Source of the DNA: VRUE01 sp963715625
GTDB lineage: Bacteria; Actinomycetota; Thermoleophilia; Solirubrobacterales; 70-9
Assembly: GCA_963715625.1 (NCBI GenBank)
Contig: OY970260.1
Coordinates: 2,170,001-2,234,000, forward strand
Direction: 5' to 3'
Length of the DNA stretch: 64,000 bases
The notes under the pieces were generated by a model. That model was not told the DNA's origin and made no database searches. It was given only the letters and a program-made list of their open reading frames with translations. Shown piece by piece: positions 56,549 to 64,000 of the stretch; within the stretch, counting starts at the first letter, position 1, and each line of letters begins with the position of its first letter. Both the position numbers and the translations under genes were made by a program.

Positions 56549-56919
56549 GCGAGGAGCGACTCTTCGCGGTGCGGGGCGCGGTGCAGGCCGAGGCAAACGA
56601 GGCCGATGCGATCCTCGCGGCGACCGAGACCCTGCTCAGGGACCTCGTCGACCGCAACGCGCTGAGCGCGGAGGCGATGGTCAGCTGCCTCTTCACCACC
56701 ACCGAGGACCTCGACGCCGAGTTCCCCGCGGCCGCCGCCCGCCGCCTCGGCCTCGACACCGTGCCGCTGATCTGCGCCCGCGAGATCGACGTCCCCGGGG
56801 CGATGCCCCGGGTGATCCGGGCGATGGTCCACTACTACGCCCCGGTCGGCCACGAGCCCGCCCACGTGTACTTAGGCGCGACGCAGGAGTTGCGCGCCGA
56901 CCTGCACGCAGCTCAGTAG
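56545..56919 (+). CDS. aroH: Chorismate mutase, AroH class
   Basis: 124 residues, the usual AroH length. RLFAVRGAVQAEANEADAIL with the active-site Arg, CLFTTTEDLDAEFPAAAARR, VPLICAREIDVPGAMPRVIR and VHYYAPVGHEPAHVYLGAT match the trimeric AroH fold. It converts chorismate to prephenate, feeding the TyrA encoded 2.6 kb downstream. A repeat of the R1 family starts at its stop codon. Confidence 0.93.
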   Translation: MSEERLFAVRGAVQAEANEADAILAATETLLRDLVDRNALSAEAMVSCLFTTTEDLDAEFPAAAARRLGLDTVPLICAREIDVPGAMPRVIRAMVHYYAPVGHEPAHVYLGATQELRADLHAAQ

Positions 56920-57019
56920 CGGCGCCCGGACACGGCGCGGGGCTGTGTCCTCGGTCGCTCGCGTGCAGAGCACGCCACGCTCCCTGCGTCCTTGCCCCGC
57001 TTGGCCCGGACACCGCTAC
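56917..57019. repeat. R1-family dispersed repeat, copy c
   Basis: The core TGTCCTCGGTCGCTCGCGTG, then CACGCCACGCTCCCTGCGTC and CTTGCC, follows the R1 core at 16446-16567 with changes. The outer arms (GTAGCGGCGCCCGG with CCGGACACCGCTAC) are its own. It fills the aroH-hisC gap and overlaps the aroH stop. Confidence 0.75.
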
Positions 57020-57043
57020 CAGGTATCGGGCAAACTCCTTGAA

Positions 57044-58138
57044 ATGACGGTCACCTTCGCCGAGAAGCTCGCCCGCATGCCGGGCTACCAGGCCGGCGTG
57101 CCCACCGGGCAGGCGCCGGAGGCGATCGCCTCCGGCGGCATCGCCCGGCTCGCCTCCAACGAGTCGCCGATCCCGCCCCACCCCAAGGTGGTCGAGGCGA
57201 TCGCCGCCGCGGCGGGGGCGATGAACCGCTACCCGGACCCCGACGCGACGCTGCTGCGCCGCCGCATCGCCGAGCGCTACGACACCGATCCCGCGCGGGT
57301 CGCCGTCGGCAACGGCTCCTGCGAGATCCTGCTCGCCGCCGCCGAGGCGCTCTGCGAGCCCGGCGCCGAGATCCTCTACTCCTGGCCGGCCTTCTCGATG
57401 TACCCCTACCTGCCGGCGCTGACCGGGGCCCGCGAGATCCGCGTCCCGCTCGACGCGAGCGAGACCCACGACCTCGAGGCGATGGCAGCCGAGGTGACTG
57501 CGTTGACCCAGCTCGTCCTCGTCTGCAACCCGAACAACCCGACCGGCACCCACCGCCCCGCGGCCGAGGTCGCGGCCTTCTGCGAGGCCCTCCCCGCGCA
57601 CGTCACGGTCGTCCTCGACGAGGCCTACGTCGAGTTCCAGACCCACGACGACCCCGACGCGACGGTCGACCTGCTGGCAGGGCTGCCCAACCTCGTCGTC
57701 CTGCGCACCTTCAGCAAGTGCTACGGCCTCGCCGGGCTGCGGGTCGGCTACGCCCTCGGCTCGCCCAAGTTCCGCGCCGCGGTCGACGCCGTGCGCCAGC
57801 CGTTCAGCGTCAACGCCCTCGCTCAGGCGGCGGGTGCCGAGGCGATCCTGCATCAGGACGACGTCACGCGCCGGGTCGAGAGCACGATCGCCGAGCGCCT
57901 CTGCGTCGAGGAGGCCCTGCGCGCGCTCGGGCTCGCCACCTCGGAGACACACGCCAACTTCTCCTGGATCGACCTCGGCGACGCCGAGGAGGGCGAGGTG
58001 GTCGCCGCCCTGGCCGAGCGCCGGATCGCCGTCCGTCCCGGCACGCCGCTCGGCGACCCCGGCCACATCCGCGTCTCCTACGGCACCGCCGAGGAGAACG
58101 GGCGCTTCCTTGCCGCAATGGGCGAAATCCTCGCCTAG
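57044..58138 (+). CDS. hisC: Histidinol-phosphate/aromatic aminotransferase
   Basis: 364 residues from ATG 57044. LASNESPIPPHPKVVEAIAA, VAVGNGSCEILLAAAEALCE, LVLVCNPNNPTGTHRP and the PLP-binding Lys in LRTFSKCYGLAGLRVGYALG mark a class I/II HisC-type enzyme. In an aromatic amino-acid cluster it may also, or mainly, transaminate prephenate or phenylpyruvate-type substrates. No other his gene is near, so the aromatic role is plausible. Confidence 0.9.
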   Translation: MTVTFAEKLARMPGYQAGVPTGQAPEAIASGGIARLASNESPIPPHPKVVEAIAAAAGAMNRYPDPDATLLRRRIAERYDTDPARVAVGNGSCEILLAAAEALCEPGAEILYSWPAFSMYPYLPALTGAREIRVPLDASETHDLEAMAAEVTALTQLVLVCNPNNPTGTHRPAAEVAAFCEALPAHVTVVLDEAYVEFQTHDDPDATVDLLAGLPNLVVLRTFSKCYGLAGLRVGYALGSPKFRAAVDAVRQPFSVNALAQAAGAEAILHQDDVTRRVESTIAERLCVEEALRALGLATSETHANFSWIDLGDAEEGEVVAALAERRIAVRPGTPLGDPGHIRVSYGTAEENGRFLAAMGEILA

Positions 58139-58397
58139 GAGCCCACTCGGGTGGACTCACTCCGCGACACCTGCTACAAAGTCATGTAGGTGAAGCGAAC
58201 CGCCGACACGACGCAGGCAAACCGCGCATGCATCGCTGCGTCCCTCCCTGCCCGCTTCTCCTATTTCTGGCGATTTAGCTAGGCGCCCGGCCTCGCGGCG
58301 AGAGCCGCACCCATTGAGAAGCACTGGCCGGGCGTCGGACAGGTCCCCGCCCCGCGGCACGCCTCTCGTGCGGCGAGGCACAACCGGAAGTAGGCTT
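58139..58397. other. 259-base leader before aroG with no firm feature
   Basis: An imperfect ACCTGCTAC...GTAGGT pair near 58169 and a GCCTCTCG...CGAGGC pair near 58368 are visible. There is no T-box, leader peptide with runs of aromatic codons, or clear promoter. A frame upstream of the chosen aroG start could cover the last 84 bases. Confidence 0.4.
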
Positions 58398-59510
58398 GTG
58401 AGCGTGGAGGACGGTGAAGGCAAAGTGATGATCGGGATGCAGGGCGAGACGCGGGACCGGGTCCGGGACCAGCGGATCGAGCGAATAGAGGAGCTCGTCT
58501 CCCCGGCGCGGCTGCTGGCCGAGCTGCCCCTGGGGGAGGAGCGCGAAAAAGTGGTGGTGCGAGGCCGCGGCGAAGTCGGCAACGTCCTCGACGGCACCGA
58601 CGACCGGGTCCTGGCCGTGGTCGGCCCGTGCAGCGTCCACGACCCCGAGGCGGCGCTGGAGTACGCCGCCGAGCTGGCCGAGCTCTCGCGCGAGCTGAGC
58701 AGGGACGTGCTGGTCGCGATGCGCGTCTACTTCGAGAAGCCGCGCACGACGACCGGCTGGAAGGGGCTGATCAACGACCCCCACCTGGACGGCTCCGGCG
58801 ACGTCAACACCGGCCTGCGCATGGCGCGCAAGCTGCTGCTCGAGGTGCTCGACCTCGGCCTGCCGGTGGGGACCGAGTTCCTCGACCCGATCACGCCGCA
58901 GTACATCGCCGACGCGGTCTCCTGGGGCGCGATCGGGGCCCGCACGACGGAGAGCCAGACGCACCGCCAGCTCGGCTCCGGCCTCTCGATGCCGGTCGGG
59001 TTCAAGAACCGCACCGACGGCGACATCCAGGTCGCGGTCGACGCCGTGCGCGCCGCCGCGGCGCCCCACGCCTTCGCCGGGATCGACGACGCCGGCAAGC
59101 CGGCGATCCTCTACACGAGCGGCAACCCCGACGGCCACGTGATCCTGCGCGGCGGCCGCGGCGCCCCCAACTACGACACCGAAAACGTCACCCACGCGCT
59201 GATGCTGCTGCGTGACGCCGGCCTCGCGGAGCGGGTCGTGATCGACGCCTCGCACGACAACAGCAACAAGGACCCCTCGACCCAGTTCCTCGTCGCCGGC
59301 CAGATCGCCGACCAGGTCGCCGACGGCAACCGCGAGATCGTCGGGGTCATGCTCGAGTCCTTCTTGGCCGAGGGCCGCCAGGACGTCGGCGACGGCACCG
59401 ACCTCGTCTACGGCCAGTCGATCACCGATCCCTGCATGGACTGGGAGACGACGGCGTTGCTGCTGGACCAGTTCGGCGCGGCCGTGGTGGCCCGGCGCGG
59501 CGACGTATGA
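58398..59510 (+). CDS. aroG: 3-deoxy-7-phosphoheptulonate (DAHP) synthase, class I
   Basis: 370 residues from GTG 58398; starts at 58314 or 58428 are possible. DRVLAVVGPCSVHDPEAALE, MRVYFEKPRTTTGWKGLIND, PVGTEFLDPITPQYIADAVS, GARTTESQTHRQLGSGLSMP and VIDASHDNSNKDP are the class I (AroFGH) landmarks, including the metal-binding Cys in GPCSVHD. First step of the shikimate pathway. Class II enzymes are commoner in many Actinobacteria. The stop overlaps tyrA (ATGA). Confidence 0.96.
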   Translation: MSVEDGEGKVMIGMQGETRDRVRDQRIERIEELVSPARLLAELPLGEEREKVVVRGRGEVGNVLDGTDDRVLAVVGPCSVHDPEAALEYAAELAELSRELSRDVLVAMRVYFEKPRTTTGWKGLINDPHLDGSGDVNTGLRMARKLLLEVLDLGLPVGTEFLDPITPQYIADAVSWGAIGARTTESQTHRQLGSGLSMPVGFKNRTDGDIQVAVDAVRAAAAPHAFAGIDDAGKPAILYTSGNPDGHVILRGGRGAPNYDTENVTHALMLLRDAGLAERVVIDASHDNSNKDPSTQFLVAGQIADQVADGNREIVGVMLESFLAEGRQDVGDGTDLVYGQSITDPCMDWETTALLLDQFGAAVVARRGDV

Positions 59511-60595
59511 GGATCGCCGTCCTCGGCGTCGGCCTGATCGGAGGCTCGGTCGGGCTCGCCGCCCGGCGGCGGCTGCAGGGCGAGGTCGCCGGCTTCGACC
59601 CCGACCCGGCGACGCTCGACCGCGCCCTGGCCGGTGGCGTGCTCGACCGCGCCGCGGGCACGCCCGCCGAGGCCTGCGAGGGCGCCGAGGTGGTCTTCTG
59701 CGCGGCGCCGGTCGCCGGCCTGGCCGAGCTCGCCGCCACCGCCCTGGAGGCCTGCGGCCCCGACGCCGTCGTCACCGACGTCGGCTCGACCAAGCGCGAC
59801 ATCGTCGCCGCCCTCGGCGCCGACGAGCGCTTCATCGGCGGCCACCCGCTCGCCGGGGCGGAGACCTCGGGCGTCGAGAACGCCCGCGAGGACCTCTTCG
59901 AGGGGGCGCGCTGGTACCTGACGCCGAAATCGGAGCGCTCCAGCGGCCTCCTCTACGACCGCCTCTACCGGACCGTGGCGGGGCTCGGCGCGCGCCCCCA
60001 GGCGATCGGCGCCGAGACCCACGACCGCCTGATGGCGACCGTGAGCCACCTCCCGCACGTGGTCGCCAACGTGCTGGTCAGCCAGGCCGCCGACGAGCTC
60101 ACCCGCGACTCCGAGCGGATGCCCGAGGTCGGCCCGAGCTTCCGCGACACGACCCGCGTCGCCGGCGCCAACCCGGCGATCTGGGGCGACATCTTCGCCA
60201 GCAACCGCGAGGCGGTGGCCGAGGCGGTGGACGCGGTCGCCGCGCGCCTGCGCGACGCCGCCGAGCTGATCCGCGGGGGCGAGCGCGAGGCGGTCGCCGA
60301 GTGGCACTCCGCCGCCGCGGCCGACCGGCGCCGGCTCCTGGAGACCGAGCTCTCCGGCGGCGAGCTGCGCGAGCTGCGGGTCGTCGTCGCCAACCGGCCG
60401 GGGACGATCGCCGAGCTCGCCCTCGCCCTCGGCGAGGCAGGGGTCAACATCGAGGACATGGCGCTCTACCCGGCTCCCGACATGACCTCGGGGGCGGTCT
60501 CGCTCTGGGTGGCGGGCGACGAGCAGGCCACGCGCGCGGCCGCGCTGGTGCGCGACCTCGGCCACAGCGCCAGCGTCGTCGGGGACGGGGAGTAG
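59507..60595 (+). CDS. tyrA: Prephenate dehydrogenase with C-terminal ACT domain
   Basis: 362 residues. NAD-binding motif IAVLGVGLIGGSVGLAARRR, VTDVGSTKRDIVAALG, GGHPLAGAETSGVENAREDL, and the catalytic-His region VSHLPHVVANVLVSQ. The last 75 residues are an ACT domain (LRVVVANRPGTIAELALALG, EAGVNIEDMALYPAPDMTSG), which should bind an amino acid, probably tyrosine, for feedback inhibition. It makes 4-hydroxyphenylpyruvate from the prephenate produced by AroH. Confidence 0.95.
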   Translation: MRIAVLGVGLIGGSVGLAARRRLQGEVAGFDPDPATLDRALAGGVLDRAAGTPAEACEGAEVVFCAAPVAGLAELAATALEACGPDAVVTDVGSTKRDIVAALGADERFIGGHPLAGAETSGVENAREDLFEGARWYLTPKSERSSGLLYDRLYRTVAGLGARPQAIGAETHDRLMATVSHLPHVVANVLVSQAADELTRDSERMPEVGPSFRDTTRVAGANPAIWGDIFASNREAVAEAVDAVAARLRDAAELIRGGEREAVAEWHSAAAADRRRLLETELSGGELRELRVVVANRPGTIAELALALGEAGVNIEDMALYPAPDMTSGAVSLWVAGDEQATRAAALVRDLGHSASVVGDGE

Positions 60596-60604
60596 GGCTT
60601 CGCC

Positions 60605-61912
60605 ATGGCGACCCGGTTCGAGCCGAGCGGCCCCCTGCGCGGCAGCCTGCGACCGCCCGCCGACAAGTCGATCTCCCACCGCGCTGCCCTGATCGCCGCG
60701 ATGGGCGAGGGCGAGACGGCGATCGAGGGCTACCTCGACTCCGCCGACACCCGCTCGACCCTGGCCGCGGTGCAGGCGCTCGGCGCCGGGGTCGAGGGCG
60801 CCGGCCCGGGCGGGATCGAGCCGGCGATCCGCGTCCGCGGCGTCGGGTTGCGCGGCGCCAAGCCAGCGGCGATCGACGCCGGCAACGCCGGCACGCTGCT
60901 GCGCCTGCTGCCGGGCTGGCTGGCGGGGCAGCCGCAGGGCAGCTGGACGCTCGACGGCGACGACTCGATCCGGCGGCGCCCGGTCGACCGGATTGCCGTG
61001 CCGCTGCGCGAGATGGGCGCCCGGCTAAGCTGCCGCGAAGACCGGCTGCCGCCGCTGCAGGTCGAGGCCGCCCCGCTGAAGGGGATCTCCTACGAGCTGC
61101 CGGTCGCCAGCGCCCAGGTCAAGTCGTGCCTGCTCTTCGCCGGGCTGCTGGCCGAGGGCGAGACCTGGGTAGGGGAGCCGCTGCGCAGCCGCGACCACAC
61201 CGAGCGGATGCTCGCCGCCGCCGGCGCCGACGTCGCCTGGCTCGAAGGAGGCGTCGCGGTTCAGCCCGCCAAGCGCCTGGAGCCGGGTGACCTGGCGATC
61301 CCAGCGGACTTCTCCTCCGCCGCCTTCTTCCTCGTCGCGGCACTCCTCGTCCCCGGCAGCGAGGTCGAGCTGTCGCGGGTGGGCACCAACCCGACCAGGA
61401 CCGGCCTGCTCGGCGTGCTCGAGCGGATGGGCGCCGAGGTCGAGGTCGAGGTCGAACGGGCCGGCAAGCACGACGGAGAGCCGATCGCGACGATCCGCGC
61501 CCGCGCCACGGAGCTGCGCGGGACCGAGGTCGGCGGGAAGGAGATCCCGCTGGCGATCGATGAGCTGCCCCTGATCGCCCTGGCGGCCTGCTTCGCCGAG
61601 GGCGAGACGACGATCCGCGACGCGGCGGAGCTGCGGCGCAAGGAGTCCGACCGGATCGCCACCACCTGCGAGGCCCTGGCCGCGCTCGGGGCCACGGCCG
61701 AGGCGCGCGAGGACGGGATGCGGATCGAGGGCGGCGGCGGCCTGCGCGGCGGCTCGGTCGACTCCCACGGCGACCACCGGATAGCCATGCTCGGCGCCGT
61801 CGCCGGCCTCTCCTCGCGCGAGGGCGTCGAGGTCGAGGGCATGGAGGCCGCCGCGATCAGCTACCCGGGCTTCGAGACCGACCTGGCCTCGCTGCTGGAT
61901 CGCAGCGGCTGA
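60605..61912 (+). CDS. aroA: 3-phosphoshikimate 1-carboxyvinyltransferase (EPSP synthase)
   Basis: 435 residues. RPPADKSISHRAALIAAMGE (substrate-binding Lys), IDAGNAGTLLRLLPGWLAG, DGDDSIRRRPVDRIAVPLRE, PVASAQVKSCLLFAGLLAEG and the C-terminal RRKESDRIATTCEALAALGA and DSHGDHRIAMLGAVAGLSS. It makes EPSP in the shikimate pathway, downstream of AroG. It is nine bases after tyrA, and cmk follows, an order common in bacteria. Confidence 0.96.
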   Translation: MATRFEPSGPLRGSLRPPADKSISHRAALIAAMGEGETAIEGYLDSADTRSTLAAVQALGAGVEGAGPGGIEPAIRVRGVGLRGAKPAAIDAGNAGTLLRLLPGWLAGQPQGSWTLDGDDSIRRRPVDRIAVPLREMGARLSCREDRLPPLQVEAAPLKGISYELPVASAQVKSCLLFAGLLAEGETWVGEPLRSRDHTERMLAAAGADVAWLEGGVAVQPAKRLEPGDLAIPADFSSAAFFLVAALLVPGSEVELSRVGTNPTRTGLLGVLERMGAEVEVEVERAGKHDGEPIATIRARATELRGTEVGGKEIPLAIDELPLIALAACFAEGETTIRDAAELRRKESDRIATTCEALAALGATAEAREDGMRIEGGGGLRGGSVDSHGDHRIAMLGAVAGLSSREGVEVEGMEAAAISYPGFETDLASLLDRSG

Positions 61913-61937
61913 TCCGCCCCGCCCATACGCTGCCGCC

Positions 61938-62576
61938 ATGGTCATCGCCATCGACGGGCCCGCCGGGGCCGGTAAGTCATCGGTCGCCCGCGCCCTGGCG
62001 GAGCGGCTCGGCTTCACCTACCTCGACTCGGGGGCGATGTACCGCTGCGCGGCGCTGGCCGCGCTCGAGCGCGGCGCCGACACCGGCGACGCAGGGGCGA
62101 TGGGCGAGCTGGCAGCGTCGCTGGCGATCGGCCTCGACGGCGAGCGGGTCGAGCTCGACGGGCGCGACGTCAGCGCCGCGATCCGCGCGCCCGAGGTGAC
62201 CGAGGCGTCTTCGCGCATCTCCGTCCATCCCGCCGTGCGCGAGGCGATGGTCGCCAGGCAGCGGCGGCTGATCGCCGCCGGCCGCTACGTCGCCGAGGGC
62301 CGCGACATCGGCACCGTGGTCAGCCCCGAGGCGCCGCTGAAGGTCTTCCTCACCGCCTCGCCGGAGGAGCGCGCCCGCCGCCGCGCCGAGCAGACGGGAG
62401 CGGACCCGGCCGCGGTCCTCGCCGCCCAGCGCGAGCGCGACGCCCGTGATGAGACCCGCGAGCACAGCGCCCTGCGCGCGGCAGAGGACGCGGTCGAGCT
62501 CGACACCACCGGCCTCGCCCTCGACGAGGTCGTCGGCCGGGTCGAGTCCCTCGCCCGCCAGCGAGGCCTCGCATGA
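61938..62576 (+). CDS. cmk: Cytidylate kinase
   Basis: 212 residues. P-loop IAIDGPAGAGKSSVARALAE, YLDSGAMYRCAALAALERG, ISVHPAVREAMVARQRRLIA, GRYVAEGRDIGTVVSPEAPL and FLTASPEERARRRAEQTGAD. It phosphorylates CMP and dCMP. The 3' end (GCCTCGCATGA) and following AGGTGCAA are duplicated in tandem directly downstream, at the edge of two palindromes that separate cmk from der. Confidence 0.95.
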   Translation: MVIAIDGPAGAGKSSVARALAERLGFTYLDSGAMYRCAALAALERGADTGDAGAMGELAASLAIGLDGERVELDGRDVSAAIRAPEVTEASSRISVHPAVREAMVARQRRLIAAGRYVAEGRDIGTVVSPEAPLKVFLTASPEERARRRAEQTGADPAAVLAAQRERDARDETREHSALRAAEDAVELDTTGLALDEVVGRVESLARQRGLA

Positions 62577-62599
62577 CCAGGTGCAAGCCTCGCATGACT

Positions 62600-62646
62600 A
62601 GGTGCAACGTTTTGTGGGCCTCCGGGAGCCGTAAAACGTTGCACCT
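62600..62646. repeat. Family D palindrome, copy 2 (cmk-der gap)
   Basis: AGGTGCAACGTTTT and AAAACGTTGCACCT arms around GTGGGCCTCCGGGAGCCGT. It is followed by GGGGTGGGGTGGCTGTG, and the same unit is repeated in the next copy. Just before it GCCTCGCATGAC(C/T)AGGTGCAA occurs twice. Confidence 0.93.
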
Positions 62647-62663
62647 CGGGGTGGGGTGGCTGT

Positions 62664-62708
62664 GGTGCAACGTTTTGTGGTCCTCTGGGAGCCGTAAAAC
62701 GTTGCACC
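62664..62708. repeat. Family D palindrome, copy 3 (der leader)
   Basis: GGTGCAACGTTTT and AAAACGTTGCACC arms around GTGGTCCTCTGGGAGCCGT, ending 16 bases before the der start. With copy 2 and the GTGGGGTGGCTGTG tail it makes an imperfect tandem repeat of about 64 bases. The second tail supplies the der GTG start codon. Confidence 0.93.
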
Positions 62709-62724
62709 TCGTGGTGGGGTGGCT

Positions 62725-64000
62725 GTGAGCCGGCTGCCGACCGTCGCCGTCGTCGGCTTCCCCAACGTCGGTAAGAGCACGCTGGTCAACCGGCTCGCCG
62801 GGGGGCGGGAGGCCGTGACCCACGCCGAGCCCGGCGTCACCCGCGACCGCAAGCGCGTGCGCTGCGAGTGGAACGGGGTCGCCTTCGAGCTGCTCGACAC
62901 CGGCGGCATCGACGTCGAGGACGAATCGGAGCTGGCTCGCGACATCCAGCAGCAGGCGCGCCTCGGGATCGCCGAGGCAGACGTGGTCCTGTTCGTCGTC
63001 GACGCTCGCGCGGGGGTGCGGGCCGGCGACGCCGAGCTGGCGGCGACCCTGCGCGGTGCCGCGGTGCCGGTCGTCGTCGTCGCCAACAAGCTCGACCGGC
63101 CCGAGGACGAGCACATGAGCGCGGAGCTGAACAAGCTCGGCCTCGGCGAGCCGCTCGGGGTCTCCGCCACCCATGGCCTCGGCAGCGGCGACCTGCTCGA
63201 CCGCTTGGTCGAGCTGCTCGGCGAGCACGCCCAGCCCGGCGAGGACGACGACGCGGTCAGGGTCGCGGTCATCGGCCGTCCCAACGCCGGCAAGTCCTCG
63301 CTGGTCAACGCCTTCCTCGGCTCGGAGCGGGTGATCGTCTCCGACGTGGCGGGCACGACCCGCGACTCGATCGACACCGAGGTCGAGGTCGACGGGCGCC
63401 CGGTCGTCCTCGTCGACACCGCCGGCCTGCGCCGGCGCTCCAAGGTCGCCGGCACGGTCGACTACTACGCCCAGCTGCGCTCCGAACACGCGGTCGAGCG
63501 GGCCGACGTCGCGATCGTCGTCTGCGACGCCTCCGACGGCGTCACCGCCGAGGACCTGCGGGTGGCCGAGATCGCGATGAAGGCCGGCTGCGCGACGCTG
63601 CTGGCGATGAACAAGTGGGACGTCACGCGCACCGACATCGACGACGCCCGCGCCCGGGTCACGCGCAAGCTGCGCTTGCGCCCGGAAGTCGTCACCTGCT
63701 CGGCGACCCGCGGGCGCAACGTGGCCAACCTGCTGCCGAAGGCGCTGGAGCTGGCCGACAAGGCCGGGGAGCGCATTCCCACGCCGGAGCTCAACCGCTT
63801 CGTCGCCGACGTCGTCGCCAAGACGCCGCCGCCCTCGCGCCGCGGCCGCCGCCTGCGCCTCTACTACGCGGCCCAGGTCGAGGAACGTCCGCCGCGGATC
63901 GCGATCCAGGTCAACGACCGCAAGCTGATCGTCCGCGACTGGGCCTACCACCTCGAGAACCGGCTGCGCGAGACCTACGGCCTGGAGGGGATTCCCCTGG
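62725..64000 (+). CDS. der: Ribosome-assembly GTPase Der (EngA), cut by window end
   Basis: 425 codons from GTG 62725 with no stop before the window ends. Two tandem GTPase domains: first GFPNVGKSTLVNRLAGG, LLDTGGID and VVANKLDRPED; second GRPNAGKSSLVNAFLG, LVDTAGLRRRSKVAG and AMNKWDVTRTD. The C-terminal KH-like domain has begun (RRLRLYYAAQVEERPPRIAI). Der acts in 50S subunit assembly. The start codon is in the tail of a tandemly repeated palindrome unit. Only a few tens of residues should be missing. Confidence 0.96.
   Translation, partial: MSRLPTVAVVGFPNVGKSTLVNRLAGGREAVTHAEPGVTRDRKRVRCEWNGVAFELLDTGGIDVEDESELARDIQQQARLGIAEADVVLFVVDARAGVRAGDAELAATLRGAAVPVVVVANKLDRPEDEHMSAELNKLGLGEPLGVSATHGLGSGDLLDRLVELLGEHAQPGEDDDAVRVAVIGRPNAGKSSLVNAFLGSERVIVSDVAGTTRDSIDTEVEVDGRPVVLVDTAGLRRRSKVAGTVDYYAQLRSEHAVERADVAIVVCDASDGVTAEDLRVAEIAMKAGCATLLAMNKWDVTRTDIDDARARVTRKLRLRPEVVTCSATRGRNVANLLPKALELADKAGERIPTPELNRFVADVVAKTPPPSRRGRRLRLYYAAQVEERPPRIAIQVNDRKLIVRDWAYHLENRLRETYGLEGIPL

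Noticed and set aside
58139..58397. T-box or aromatic attenuator before aroG
   Set aside because: No T-box sequence, no leader peptide with aromatic codons and no terminator/antiterminator pair could be found.

Overview
The window is about 70% GC, with short or overlapping gene junctions and frequent GTG starts. It looks like a chromosomal stretch of a high-GC actinobacterium, most likely class Thermoleophilia (Solirubrobacterales-like). Supporting clues are the secreted protein with NRLKPGS-type repeats, the gene order of the division and cell-wall (dcw) cluster, a DNPR-type MurE (meso-diaminopimelate peptidoglycan) and the DUF4430/ECF operon. Species-level identity cannot be read from the sequence.

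Layout. 1-1.7 kb: the end of a LuxR-type regulator and two unknown genes. 1.9-8.5 kb: a cobalamin riboswitch followed by two exported DUF4430 proteins, EcfT, a double EcfA and an EcfS fused to a prenyltransferase/squalene-cyclase-fold domain. Together these look like a vitamin B12 importer with transcobalamin-like capture proteins. 8.5-14.3 kb: nitroreductase, GlpD, a degenerate Rho-like protein, a PHP phosphatase, a PfkB kinase and a DUF192 protein. 14.3-19.2 kb: a two-component system coupled to a minimal Tad-type secretion machine (CpaB, CpaF, TadB, TadC). 20.2-36.6 kb: the dcw cluster mraZ-rsmH-ftsL-ftsI-murE-murF-mraY-(truncated GNAT)-murD-ftsW-murG-murC-murB-ftsQ-ftsZ, without ftsA or ddl. 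36.8-41.2 kb: the glycine cleavage genes gcvT-gcvH-gcvPA-gcvPB. 41.4-43.2 kb: LigD polymerase domain and Ku (end joining). 43.3-46.3 kb: a FetAB-like exporter and an MFS transporter. 46.3-53.3 kb: a lower-GC accessory island with a tRNA-Met 3' fragment, a compact IS66-family element with its target duplication, a PHP-ATPase of the TrlF type, a small Cys-rich protein, a TIR protein and a HigBA-like toxin-antitoxin pair. 53.4-64 kb: trpS, scpA-scpB, rluB, aroH, hisC, aroG, tyrA, aroA, cmk and the start of der.

Two features stand out. First, palindromic elements are scattered through the window. Each family has a conserved inner core, but its long outer arms differ from copy to copy while staying complementary to each other. 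They sit at gene junctions and also in frame inside genes (ecfT, ecfA twice, murE, murG, gcvPA), much like Rickettsia palindromic elements. Second, the B12 operon encodes both structural halves of animal intrinsic factor/transcobalamin, the alpha6/alpha6 barrel and the DUF4430-like beta domain, on separate exported proteins beside an ECF transporter.

Five single-base frame breaks (ecfS fusion, murE, gcvPA, the MFS gene and the IS66 transposase) all lie next to a CTC triplet on the coding strand. Because murE and gcvPA are housekeeping genes, sequencing error is the first explanation to exclude before calling any of them pseudogenes.
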